Below, one piece after another: positions 21,323-30,675 of a stretch of DNA of 32,676 nt (within the stretch, counting starts at the first letter, position 1; each line of letters opens with the position of its first letter). A program made the position numbers and the translations under genes. The notes beneath the pieces were generated by a model, which had not been told where the DNA came from, ran no database searches, and saw only the letters and a list, made by a program, of their open reading frames with translations. The stretch covers positions 1-32,676 of the forward strand of contig CALWZE010000028.1 in assembly GCA_944385925.1 (NCBI GenBank). Direction: 5' to 3'. Origin of the DNA: an uncultured Clostridia bacterium. GTDB lineage: Bacteria; Bacillota; Clostridia; Oscillospirales; Ruminococcaceae.

Positions 21323-22260
21323 AATATCTGTTTATCGTCAATCCGGTTGCGGGAAAGCGAGAAGCCGAAAGCGCAGTAATTCCACAGATCCAGGCCTATT
21401 TTGAAAGCTGCGGCGCGGAGATGGACTGGGAAATCGAGGAGACACAGTATGCCGGACATGCGAAACGCCTTGCGCTTGCGGCGGCAGAATCCGGTGAGCC
21501 TGTCAGAATCTGCGCATGTGGCGGCGACGGCACTTTAAGCGAAGCGGTTGCGGGCGCTTATCAGTTTCCGAATGTTGAATTTGCAGTTTTTCCCTGCGGC
21601 AGCGGAAATGACTTTATTAAGTGCTTTGGCGACGCGGCGCATTTTCGCAGCATAAAGGAGATCGTTGAAGGGGTGGGCAAACCGATTGATCTGCTGCGGG
21701 TGAACGATTACATATGCATGAATCTCGTGTCTGTGGGTATTGATGCCGATGTTGCGAATGCAATGAACCGCTGGCGTGGAATTCCGCTCTTTCGAGGACC
21801 AATCTCCTATGATCTTGCCGTGATTGAGTGTTTGCTGAAGCCGCTTGGAAAGCAGCTGCGCCTGCGAATTGGAGATGAGCGGCGTGAGGGCAGTTTCATG
21901 CTGGCGGCGGCAGGCAACGGAAAGGTTTATGGCGGACACTATATGGCGGCGCCCAACGCGAAGGTGGATGACGGCGTGATCGATCTGATCGCAGTGGATA
22001 AAATTCCGCTGACAAGGATCATGAAAGTGCTTGGGATTTATCAGCGCGGTGAACATATTGACCGGCAAGGGCAGGTAACTGCGCAGCTGCGGGATTGCTT
22101 GAAATATTATCGAACGGATCGCATTGAAATTGAGAGCGACCGCCCCTTTGTGGTCAATATTGACGGCGAGATCATCGAAACTGCGCGTGTAAATATTGAA
22201 ATGATGCACCATCAGGTGAAATTTGTGGTGCCGGCTGCGCTGACAAACGAAAAGCAGTAA
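21319..22260 (+). CDS. diacylglycerol kinase family lipid kinase (YegS/DgkB/BmrU-like)
   Basis: A 313-residue cytosolic kinase that phosphorylates a membrane lipid such as diacylglycerol. The ATP-binding loop is CGGDGTLSEAVAG (67-79). The start carries NPVAGK (8-13), and PCGSGNDF (92-99) is the second nucleotide motif. The C-terminal beta domain (from about 125) completes the DAGK fold, including the NGKVYGGHYMAAPNAKVDDG stretch. It starts with GTG 21319, which overlaps the previous stop in a GTGA junction, and GGGAGGAGA lies about 8 nt upstream. The true substrate within the family (diacylglycerol, undecaprenol or sphingoid-like lipids) is not readable from motifs. Confidence 0.9.
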   Translation: MKYLFIVNPVAGKREAESAVIPQIQAYFESCGAEMDWEIEETQYAGHAKRLALAAAESGEPVRICACGGDGTLSEAVAGAYQFPNVEFAVFPCGSGNDFIKCFGDAAHFRSIKEIVEGVGKPIDLLRVNDYICMNLVSVGIDADVANAMNRWRGIPLFRGPISYDLAVIECLLKPLGKQLRLRIGDERREGSFMLAAAGNGKVYGGHYMAAPNAKVDDGVIDLIAVDKIPLTRIMKVLGIYQRGEHIDRQGQVTAQLRDCLKYYRTDRIEIESDRPFVVNIDGEIIETARVNIEMMHHQVKFVVPAALTNEKQ

Positions 22261-22465
22261 GTATACGGCAAAAAAGGCGGGAATAGGACCGAGCAGCGCA
22301 GGCGAAAAAATGATGATATTTAATGGGCGCTGTTGATTTGCAGCCATAAAGGAAACGGCATGCTCAAAGGCGTGAAAGTAAGATTCAAACAGATGACATA
22401 TTAATGCACAGGACCCGGGAAAGAGAAGAAAAGAGAATCAGCTTTCCTAGTGGATAAAATCAAAT

Positions 22466-22492
22466 GAAAAGGCGCGGGGCAGATGCCCCGCG
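22466..22492 (-). terminator. leftward terminator of the decayed LacI gene
   Basis: An 8-bp GC stem (22473-22480 with 22485-22492) and AGAT loop. The minus strand continues CCTTTTC. It lies 52 nt beyond the stop of the LacI remnant. On the plus strand a looser T-rich tail (TCTTTGTGCTTTTT) follows, so it could also stop transcripts from the lipid-kinase operon. Confidence 0.6.
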
Positions 22493-22543
22493 TCTTTGTG
22501 CTTTTTGGGAATAAAAAATAGTTAAAGAAATCGCACCAGCTCA

Positions 22544-22687
22544 TTAAACGGTTTCTCGAATAATCAGCTCGCTGCGCAGAAAAACTTTGCGAATCGGCGT
22601 TGAGGGCTGGCGAATTTTTTCCAGCAGGTATTCGACAGTCGAACAGCCCAGCTCAAAGCAATCCTGACTTACTGTTGTCAGTTTTGG
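22544..22687 (-). pseudogene. C-terminal remnant of a LacI-family regulator
   Basis: The last 47 residues of this frame (PKLTTVSQDCFELGCSTVEY onward, ending VFLRSELIIRETV) match the very C-terminus of LacI/GalR sugar-type repressors. The effector-binding core and the DNA-binding domain are missing; the preceding sequence within the open frame is not LacI-like. It is a deletion remnant facing away from the ornithine-cyclodeaminase-like gene, which it may once have controlled. A short ATG-started peptide at about 22790-22680 in another frame may derive from the lost part (a PTAFL sequence), but this is weak. Confidence 0.72.
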
Positions 22688-22836
22688 ATTACCGATAATA
22701 AAACCCGGGTTTGCCAGCCGGAAGGAAGGCGGTTGGAGGAGGGAGGATGGCATAATCGCTTTCCATTTTTCTTCGCTTGTTTTCCAATTGATACGCCATT
22801 TTATATTACTATAATATCGAATTAGAATCGTGCACT

Positions 22837-22865
22837 TTGTCAATTGCGCAGATGTGGAATTTAAA
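22837..22865 (+). promoter_or_regulatory. probable promoter of the ornithine-cyclodeaminase-like gene
   Basis: -35 TTGTCA (22837-22842), 17-bp spacer, -10 TTTAAA (22860-22865, four of six). Confidence 0.45.
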
Positions 22866-22911
22866 ATAAACTCATAATCAAAGTGTTGGAATAAAAGGGA
22901 AAGGAAAACAA

Positions 22912-23889
22912 ATGGAGATTTTGTATTTGTCTCAGCAGGATGTTGTGGATTTGCAGATGACGCCGAGTGAGTATGTGGATGCTGTGGAAACCGGACTCGC
23001 TGCAAAAGCAGAAGGTCGGGTGGACATGCCGCCGAAGCTGGAAATTCTGCCCCAGGGAAGCGACTTTATTCACGCGATGCCCTGCGCGGTGCATCAGGAG
23101 AAATACTGCGGAATAAAATGGATCAGCGGTTATTTTGATAATCCCGGAAAAACGCAGCTTCCGGCGCTGATGGGACTAATTATTCTAAATGATGCGCGCA
23201 CCGGAATGCCGCTGGCGGTGATGGACTGCATGGAAATCACGAAAATGCGCACGGCGGCCGTCAGCGGTGTGGCAATGCGGCATCTTGCGAATAAGGACAG
23301 CAAAAAGGCATGCATACTAGGCTGCGGAAATCAGGGACAGGCGCATTTGGAGTTTCTTATAAGTGAGCTGCCGAGTGTGAATCAAATAAATTTGTGGAAC
23401 CCAACTGCCCAAAAAGCGCACAAAATCCGCGAAAATGCCAGCATGTGTGCGGGCCGCGATGTGGCGGTCTGCGACAGCATCCGGCAGGCAATGCAGGACT
23501 GCGACGTCGTCCTTGTGACCGGACCGGGCAAAAGGGACGACTCTTTGCGAGCGATCGAAGCGGACTGGATAAAGCCGGGTGCAACGGTTATCACAGTAAA
23601 TCACGATGCGGAATTCAAAAGAGGCGCCATTTCACAGTGCGCCGATAAGGTGTACATTGACGATGTCGCCATGTATCACTGGAGCAGAAAAGATAATTTG
23701 TTTGATGGAATCGAGGAGGAACCCTTGGAGCTGGGCCGGATGCTTATCGGCCAATGCCCGGCAAGGGAAAGCCGCGAGGAAATTATTTTCAGCATGCCGA
23801 TCGGCATCGCGATCGACGATCTTGTTTGCGCTGCCAAAATTTATGATAAAGCAATTGAACAAGGAAGGGGCGTTCGGCTGCCGATGTAA
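22912..23889 (+). CDS. ornithine cyclodeaminase / mu-crystallin family NAD(P)-dependent enzyme
   Basis: A 325-residue protein of the OCD/mu-crystallin family. The Rossmann motif is GCGNQGQAHLEFL (about 137-149). MDCMEITKMRTAAVSGVAMR (about 104-123) contains the substrate-contacting arginine, and CGIKWISGYF (about 66-75) the conserved lysine. Members include ornithine cyclodeaminase, alanine dehydrogenase, pyrroline-2-carboxylate reductase and related amino/imino-acid enzymes; the sequence does not say which. AAAGGAAA lies 5-10 nt before the ATG. It has its own probable promoter. Nearby are a decayed LacI gene (divergent) and, on the other strand, a CyuA/UPF0597 gene, so a small amino-acid catabolic cluster is plausible. 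Confidence 0.88.
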   Translation: MEILYLSQQDVVDLQMTPSEYVDAVETGLAAKAEGRVDMPPKLEILPQGSDFIHAMPCAVHQEKYCGIKWISGYFDNPGKTQLPALMGLIILNDARTGMPLAVMDCMEITKMRTAAVSGVAMRHLANKDSKKACILGCGNQGQAHLEFLISELPSVNQINLWNPTAQKAHKIRENASMCAGRDVAVCDSIRQAMQDCDVVLVTGPGKRDDSLRAIEADWIKPGATVITVNHDAEFKRGAISQCADKVYIDDVAMYHWSRKDNLFDGIEEEPLELGRMLIGQCPARESREEIIFSMPIGIAIDDLVCAAKIYDKAIEQGRGVRLPM

Positions 23890-24455
23890 CTGCCAAAACG
23901 TCGATAAGTGATGCAGGTATAAAGGTAATTTTGCCTGATTTGGAAAGCTCATGGAAAACGGAAAAATGCTAGTTCTGATAAGGCCCTGTTGTTGGATCTG
24001 AAACGTTTGAAACGGGCGCTGTCTGGCGGGGTACTTTGACAGGGATTTTGATGTGCGACAATTATTCGGATACTGAGATACGTTGCTGCAAGGCTCGGAA
24101 TACAGCGGGGTAATCGCGGATTGCATGCTGAAACAACAGCAGCAATAGAAGTTGAGGCATACATCAGGTATGACAAAAGGCCGGACAAGCTGCCGGCCTT
24201 TTGCCGATTGTGGCTAATGGACAGGGAAGAGCTGCGAAGACACTTCGATCCGCAGAACGATTATTGAAGAATCCGCAAGCGTTAAAGTTTTTATCCGGAA
24301 GGTTAGTCCCGAAGGAATGGGAGGAAATTAAGACTCAGAAGACTCTTTTGGGGGATAAGCAGTTGGAGAAGAAAAAGCCGGAAAGACAGATTAAGTCTTA
24401 ATATATTTTGTTGCGCTGGAAAAAAATTGGGCTTTTCGGCTGCCGCGTTTACGGA
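23890..24455. other. 566-bp convergent region with one terminator
   Basis: A strong terminator at 24174-24203 is the only clear element. A frame from about 24118 (TTG) to 24266 encodes a charged 49-residue peptide (ETTAAIEVEAYIRYDKRPDK within it) but runs through the terminator and has no ribosome binding site; I do not call it. Frames at 24201-24401 are likewise unsupported. Confidence 0.5.
24174..24203. terminator. bidirectional intrinsic terminator
   Basis: A perfect 11-bp stem (24174-24184 with 24193-24203) and 8-nt loop, with AAAA and TTTT at the stem base. It lies between the convergent OCD-like (+) and CyuA-like (-) genes. Confidence 0.8.
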
Positions 24456-25757
24456 TCAATGAGGAATCTGTTGGCGGCGGGATTTATCCTGCATGATGTC
24501 TAAAATGGTCTTTTCTGTCTCGACCATACCGGGCGAAGCAATCAAACCAATTTGACGCATGGTATCTTCGGGCAAAGTTGCGCAAATGCCGTGTTCAGGC
24601 TCAATCGATATGCCGGAAAGCGCGAAATCGACTGCGCGCCAGGCGACATCCACAGCAAGAATGCCTTTCATTACACAGCCGTGATTTCCGCCATCACAGA
24701 TCATTCCGGTGATACTGGCCGCCATATTGTTCAGAACATGACAAAGTTCTTCATACTTTCCACCTTTTATCCAGGCAAGAGCACAGGCCATGCCGCTTCC
24801 GGCGGCAATACCGCAGCCGCAGAAAGCTGACAGCCTGCCGGAATACTCTTTGATATACATGGTGATCAGATAGCTTAGTGCCGTGGCGCGGAGCAACAGT
24901 TCAGAAGAGTAATTGTTTACTTGCTGGCAGGCATAAAGCGGCATGGTGCAAATAATACCGTGAGCGCCGCTGCCGGTTATGCTCATCGCGGGGTGATTCA
25001 GACCAATCACTCTGCCCTCAATTGCCGCACTGCAAAGCAACTGGGCGGTTGCCAGCTCGTCTTTTGAGATCCTTTGCCCGCCGTTGCGCTGCAGCAGCTT
25101 GTGCGCGAAGGGGGTGCTGTCTGAACTTAATGCGAGCTCGAACAGACCCAAATTGATTTCGTAAGCCTCATTCAGCGCTGCGAGCTCCTGCAGGGGGACT
25201 GTTTCGATATAGTTAAGAAAATCTTTGACGGTAAACTGATGAATTGGATGCTTGCCGTCCTGGACACATTCTTTTTCGTCTGCGGAAGACTGCGCACAGA
25301 AAACGGGAACGCCATTTACGCGAATCGACTCGACACTGGTGTGTTGATGCCGGATAACCACCTCGCAGCTTCCAAGATCGGTAATCAGCTCGGTTTTTAT
25401 GTATATATCTGAGGTGATTCCGCTCAGATCAGCCTCTACGACGCCGCCGGAAACGAGCGCTTCAGCTGCCTGATAGTCGTGGGACTGAATGTCGGAAAGC
25501 ACTTCCAGGCCTTTGTCCGGATCTCCGGCAACATATCCTAATGCGGCAGAAATAAGAATACCGGTTTGCTTGCTGTTGGGAACGCCGCATGTGAAAGCGT
25601 TCTTGTACATACCGGAATTGAGCGTTGTACGAAGTTTAGTTGGATTGCCGCTCATGTGACGGCGAGCAATCGCTGCGCCCAGAGCAATCGCCGCGGGCTC
25701 TGTCACGCCTAAAGCGGGTTTCATATCAGCCGAAATCATTTGGGTCAGAGTGTGCAT
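24456..25757 (-). CDS. CyuA/UPF0597 (YhaM) family protein, L-cysteine desulfidase/L-serine dehydratase-like
   Basis: A 433-residue protein related to L-cysteine desulfidase CyuA and to the serine dehydratase alpha domain, which use a [4Fe-4S] cluster to release H2S or water, forming pyruvate and ammonia. Family stretches are KPALGVTEPAAIALGAA (13-29), SITGSGAHGI with a following MPLYA, FCGCGIAAGSG and MICDGGNHGCVMK. The conserved motif is normally GCTEP; here the cysteine is valine (V18, codon GTG). The later cysteines of the CGCG and CDGGNHGC motifs are kept. The enzyme may therefore use a different substrate, or a cluster with three protein ligands (inference). AAAGGATG lies about 9 nt before the ATG. 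Confidence 0.85.
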   Translation of the reverse strand: MHTLTQMISADMKPALGVTEPAAIALGAAIARRHMSGNPTKLRTTLNSGMYKNAFTCGVPNSKQTGILISAALGYVAGDPDKGLEVLSDIQSHDYQAAEALVSGGVVEADLSGITSDIYIKTELITDLGSCEVVIRHQHTSVESIRVNGVPVFCAQSSADEKECVQDGKHPIHQFTVKDFLNYIETVPLQELAALNEAYEINLGLFELALSSDSTPFAHKLLQRNGGQRISKDELATAQLLCSAAIEGRVIGLNHPAMSITGSGAHGIICTMPLYACQQVNNYSSELLLRATALSYLITMYIKEYSGRLSAFCGCGIAAGSGMACALAWIKGGKYEELCHVLNNMAASITGMICDGGNHGCVMKGILAVDVAWRAVDFALSGISIEPEHGICATLPEDTMRQIGLIASPGMVETEKTILDIMQDKSRRQQIPH

Positions 25758-25849
25758 GGCTATTCATCCTTTGAACCAATCTGTTTTTAAAGAGGCTTTT
25801 CAAACTTTTTAAGAAGAGAATTAATGCAAAAGCAAAAAGCTTAAAAATT

Positions 25850-25877
25850 ATTTTAGTTTGAAAATGTAAAATGTCAA
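25850..25877 (-). promoter_or_regulatory. promoter of the CyuA-like gene
   Basis: On the minus strand: perfect -35 TTGACA (25872-25877), 16-bp spacer, -10 TAAAAT (25850-25855). The leader is about 85 nt and AT-rich. Confidence 0.65.
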
Positions 25878-26084
25878 TTGAATCTAAAAATGCATTGGTC
25901 AGAAAATGATTATAGATTTCGCTTAATGTTTCGACCCTCCAAGTTGCGTTCTTCTTTATCGAATAACTTGGTTAAGCCGGCGAAAAAAAGCTTAATGATT
26001 CTTTTTTTTATTTGTATGCTGCGGTCTGTGCGGTTACTTACACAAAATTTGTCCAGAAAAAAATTAAAACTTGCACAAAACCGC

Positions 26085-26463
<379 letters not shown>

Positions 26464-26473
26464 TTTGGCTGAA

Positions 26474-26493
26474 TTCCGGCAAAGCAGCCGGAA
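26474..26493 (+). other. intercistronic hairpin between groES and groEL
   Basis: TTCCGGC (26474-26480) pairs with GCCGGAA (26487-26493), loop AAAGCA. There is no T-run, so it is probably an RNA-processing or stability element instead of a terminator. Confidence 0.5.
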
Positions 26494-26531
26494 AACCACT
26501 TAAATCCGTTTATTATATAAGGAGTGTATAG

Positions 26532-28160
<1,629 letters not shown>

Positions 28161-28179
28161 TCCGCATCAAAAAACATTT

Positions 28180-28215
28180 AAAAGGACTGCACCTGAACCG
28201 GTGCAGTCCTTTTTT
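28180..28215 (+). terminator. intrinsic terminator of the groESL operon
   Basis: A 14-bp stem (28180-28193 with 28200-28213), TGAACC loop, then a T-run. Confidence 0.92.
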
Positions 28216-28293
28216 GCGCCGCTGAGCAGACGGAACATTCTGTGACCATGATTAACAAGCTTAGATATCATGAGAAAATAAAAAGGAGGTTAT

Positions 28294-28377
28294 TTGATAA
28301 TTCAATTCGTGGAATATAAGCGATGCACAGCTGGAATAAGCACACAATCCCATCGCGGCAATGGATTGCCGCCCTAA
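28294..28377 (+). CDS. possible 27-residue small protein after a perfect ribosome binding site
   Basis: AAGGAGGT (28283-28290) is an ideal Shine-Dalgarno sequence. The first usable codon after it is TTG 28294, which opens a 27-codon frame (IIQFVEYKRCTAGIS region) ending in TAA at 28375. The spacing of 3 nt is too short for good initiation and no family is recognised. It may be a small protein, the start of a decayed gene, or chance. Nothing else in this stretch explains the strong site. Confidence 0.25.
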   Translation: MIIQFVEYKRCTAGISTQSHRGNGLPP

Positions 28378-28608
28378 AAACTTTATAAAAAAGTGCTCTT
28401 TTACAAGTAAAGGGCGGATAAAAACATCGATCAAATTTCGTCAATTATAAATTATACTTGTAACTATGAAAGGCACCTCCAAAATATCGTTGAGGCAAAT
28501 TTCAAAATTTTTGGCCTGAATCAATTCATCGCAGGGGAACCATAGCCGGATTTTCTCAGGCGTTCATTAATGCCATCGATCCAGAGGCCGTTTGAAGAAT
28601 GTTAAAAT

Positions 28609-28646
28609 TGCCCGCGCAGTGCAAGGCGCCTTGCACTGCGCGGGCA
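28609..28646. repeat. 38-bp perfect GC-rich palindrome
   Basis: Two 19-bp arms (28609-28627 and 28628-28646) are exact reverse complements with no spacer. They would form a very stable hairpin in RNA or a cruciform in DNA. The plus side has no T-run, and the minus side continues ATTTTAAC, so it could be a weak leftward terminator. Confidence 0.85.
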
Positions 28647-28663
28647 GAACAGCAGAAATACCG

Positions 28664-28699
28664 AATGCCTCGCGATGTGTCCCCTAACCGCGTGGCATT
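28664..28699. other. hairpin with one mismatch
   Basis: AATGCCTCGCG (28664-28674) pairs with CGCGTGGCATT (28689-28699) except for one T-T mismatch; the loop is 14 nt. It lies between the large palindrome and the operator dyads. Confidence 0.55.
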
Positions 28700-28715
28700 G
28701 TCTGCCTGTTTATTA

Positions 28716-28757
28716 TATCTGGATTTCAGATATTTTGCAATATCTGAAATCCAGATA
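28716..28757. promoter_or_regulatory. tandem operator dyads of the small XRE regulator
   Basis: Two 17-bp dyads TATCTG-N5-CAGATA (28716-28732 and 28741-28757) lie 25 bp apart centre to centre. As a pair they also form a perfect 19-bp inverted repeat around TTGC. This is the layout expected for cooperative binding by a repressor dimer pair, and the likely binder is the XRE protein encoded 27 bp downstream. Confidence 0.7.
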
Positions 28758-28783
28758 ACGCAAAATAATGTTGAGGTGATATC

Positions 28784-29005
28784 ATGATTTGCCCCAACAT
28801 AAGATCCCTGCGCGAGGACAGGGATTTGAAACAAAAAGAACTTGCGCAGTTTTTAAGCATAGCCCAGAACACCTATTCACAGTATGAAAACGGGCTTATT
28901 GAATGGACGGCGCCAATGCTTGTGCAGCTGGCTGAGTTTTATGGCGTGAGCACGGATTATCTGCTGGGCCTGACAAAACACAAGGAACCATATCCGAAGG
29001 AATAA
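28784..29005 (+). CDS. small XRE-family HTH transcriptional regulator
   Basis: A 73-residue protein consisting of one Cro/C1-type HTH. The HTH is at about 18-41 (KELAQFLSIAQNTYSQYENG), followed by the APMLVQLAEFYGVSTDYLLGL signature (about 43-63) of phage-repressor-like regulators. There is no effector domain. GAGGTGAT gives about 7 nt spacing to ATG 28784. It stands alone, with no partner gene in the same direction. The tandem TATCTG-N5-CAGATA dyads just upstream suggest autoregulation. No clear -10/-35 pair is seen, possibly because the operators overlap a weak promoter. Confidence 0.88.
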   Translation: MICPNIRSLREDRDLKQKELAQFLSIAQNTYSQYENGLIEWTAPMLVQLAEFYGVSTDYLLGLTKHKEPYPKE

Positions 29006-29386
29006 CTGGTGATCTTGCGGGGCGGAAGAAGGAGACGTACCATTCATTCAAATGGATGGTCTTATGTCCTTCTGCAAAACTGTGTCGGCATGCATTCGCA
29101 GCCGCTTGCAAACGTTGCCGCTCTGCTTGTTTGTGCTTCACTGAGATAAAGTGGGCCCGTGTTGTGCAGAAAATTGGATTTTCGGGCAAAGCTTGGCTCC
29201 GTGAAATAATAGCGGATAGCGGCTGTCCGGGTTTTGTCATAGACTTTTCAGGCAATAAAAATAATATGAAAGATCAAAACAGCCGGTAAACAGACTCAGG
29301 AGCCTGTTTACCGGCTGTAGATAATGCAACACTGAAAAACCGGGACGAGATTGCCGGATGATTACCGGAATAGCCTGCTTTTCCGT
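29006..29386. other. 380-bp convergent region
   Basis: A leftward terminator (29279-29318) serves the Nudix operon. The stretch 29006-29278 has a 77-codon frame (29056-29289) without ribosome binding site or family; nothing else is seen. Confidence 0.5.
29279..29318 (-). terminator. leftward terminator of the Nudix-HD-DUF6472 operon
   Basis: A 15-bp stem (29279-29293 with 29304-29318), 10-nt loop, then a T-rich tail on the minus strand (TTTGATCTTTC). Confidence 0.75.
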
Positions 29387-29560
29387 TTAGTTTTGATGAC
29401 GTACCAGTTCATAGTCGTCTCCGGAACGGTAGTACGGACAGTTGTAAAACGAGCTGCGCAGAAATTTTTCAGTCTCGTCTTCGTCCAAATCCATTTCGCA
29501 AATATAGCATTCATCGTATTCGTCATACACATAATTGACGCAGTCTTCACAGTTGGTCAT
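29387..29560 (-). CDS. DUF6472 family small cysteine-rich protein
   Basis: A 57-residue acidic protein that matches the DUF6472 family of Clostridia. Cysteines occur as CEDC (C4, C7), CYIC (C18, C21) and NCPYYR (C41), probably binding a metal such as zinc. Asp/Glu runs (YDEYDECY and EMDLDEDETEKF) surround them. Its function is unknown. AAAGGAG lies 10 nt before ATG 29560, overlapping the end of the HD-domain gene, whose stop is 7 bp away. It is the last gene of the Nudix-HD operon, followed by the terminator at 29279-29318. Confidence 0.85.
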   Translation of the reverse strand: MTNCEDCVNYVYDEYDECYICEMDLDEDETEKFLRSSFYNCPYYRSGDDYELVRHQN

Positions 29561-29567
29561 ACTTAAA

Positions 29568-30128
29568 TTACTCCTTTTGAGAAATCAGCGCGTTAAGCCG
29601 GTTTAAAAATTCCGTTTCAACATCTTCGAAGGGACGCAGGGACAGATCGGGCAGTGAAATTAACTCTGAGTCCTCGTTTTGCAGGTCGATTCCGATCAGC
29701 TGCTCAAATTCATAGCGCAGAATACGGTCGTCTATTGAGCGGATTTTAGAAAATTCCTGCTCGCTCAGGTCGTCAAGATCAAATTTTGCAAATATTGCAC
29801 TTTGCAGCACAGACTCAATTTCAAGGTAGTTTGCAAGGCGGTGCTTGACAGGGCGGACAATGTCGGCGATATAAGCTTCGCTTGCGTCGTGCAGCAGACA
29901 GGCGAGCGCAATCCGATTTCCCCACCCGCGCGCAAGAGCTTCGGCGGCGCAGTTGAGCGAGTGCTGCGCGACAGAATAGAAGTGACTGGTGTGACTGTTC
30001 GAACGGCAGACAAGGGAAAGCGCGTGCGCGATGTCCTCCTGACGGATTGTTTCAGCGGTCGGATGAAAGGGATCAAGCGGCGTATGGGTAAAGGTGCAAA
30101 GGCAGTTTTTCAGAAATTGTTCGTTCAT
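29568..30128 (-). CDS. HD-domain phosphohydrolase (YfbR-like)
   Basis: A 186-residue metal-dependent phosphohydrolase. Metal ligands are visible as H56 in SVAQHS, H80-D81 in CLLHDASEA and D133/D134 in SIDDRIL. The N-terminal half (EDIAHALSLVCRSNSHTSHF, 31-50, then YSVAQHS) matches the group of HD proteins related to 5'-deoxynucleotidase YfbR, which dephosphorylate nucleotides. The exact substrate is unknown. The gene overlaps the upstream Nudix gene by 4 bp (ATGA), so nucleotide housekeeping is a reasonable joint role. Confidence 0.88.
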   Translation of the reverse strand: MNEQFLKNCLCTFTHTPLDPFHPTAETIRQEDIAHALSLVCRSNSHTSHFYSVAQHSLNCAAEALARGWGNRIALACLLHDASEAYIADIVRPVKHRLANYLEIESVLQSAIFAKFDLDDLSEQEFSKIRSIDDRILRYEFEQLIGIDLQNEDSELISLPDLSLRPFEDVETEFLNRLNALISQKE

Positions 30129-30631
30129 TCAGCGTCCTCCGGGAAAGCGTCGATATATTTCTGAATCAGCTGCTGTGCAACGCTTTGCTGCGGAACTTCT
30201 TCCAACGCCTGACGCAGCGGAAACCAATCCGCGCTGGCAACTTCACCTGACAGAGTAAAATCGGCTTTAGGTACCCGCGCGCCAAAGCCGAGCATAAGCA
30301 GCTCACGTTTCGGCATCGCCCAGCTTCCAAGCGGACGAAGCCACTGGGCCTGAAGCCCGATCTCCTCCTGCAATTCCCGCGCGGCGGTTTCCTCCGCGCT
30401 TTCGCCTATTTTGATATATCCTGCAATACAGACGTGCTTCTCTTGATACCCATAGCTTTGACGGATTAGCGCAGCCTCTCCCTGCTCATTTACCGCGACG
30501 ACGATGACGCACGCCGACGGCATCTCAAACAGCGGTTTGGCACAGCGCTCGCAATAGGGTACAAGGCCTTCGTCGCCGATTTCACGTTCGATTAGTTTTT
30601 GTCCGCAGTGAGGACAATAGATGAATCGCAT
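30125..30631 (-). CDS. Nudix hydrolase with N-terminal zinc ribbon
   Basis: A 168-residue protein. The N-terminal zinc ribbon has C6, C9, C27 and C30. The Nudix box is complete at 71-93: G71, E77, R85-E86, E89-E90 and G92, with the GYIKIGESAEETAARELQEE pattern. It hydrolyses a nucleoside diphosphate linked to another group. The layout resembles NudC-type NADH pyrophosphatases but lacks their N-terminal domain, so the substrate is open. Its promoter is divergent from that of the DUF896 gene. The 4-bp overlap with the HD gene indicates one operon. Confidence 0.9.
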   Translation of the reverse strand: MRFIYCPHCGQKLIEREIGDEGLVPYCERCAKPLFEMPSACVIVVAVNEQGEAALIRQSYGYQEKHVCIAGYIKIGESAEETAARELQEEIGLQAQWLRPLGSWAMPKRELLMLGFGARVPKADFTLSGEVASADWFPLRQALEEVPQQSVAQQLIQKYIDAFPEDAE

Positions 30632-30675
30632 GGGACTGTTCCTTTTATGTATTAGTCTTTTGTCGGATTATTTAT

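Larger units (their letters stand above)
22261..22911. other. 650-bp region between the lipid kinase and ornithine-cyclodeaminase-like genes
   Basis: It contains the terminator at 22466-22492, the LacI remnant and the promoter of the next gene. The part 22261-22465 shows no gene. Confidence 0.5.
28161..28783. other. 623-bp region rich in inverted repeats before the small XRE gene
   Basis: After the groEL terminator it holds a perfect ribosome binding site with a tiny frame (28283-28377), a 38-bp palindrome (28609-28646), a hairpin (28664-28699) and tandem operator dyads (28716-28757). No known riboswitch or RNA family is recognised. Confidence 0.6.

Noticed and set aside
24118..24266. 49-codon charged frame after the OCD-like gene
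   Set aside because: It runs through a strong bidirectional terminator and lacks a ribosome binding site.
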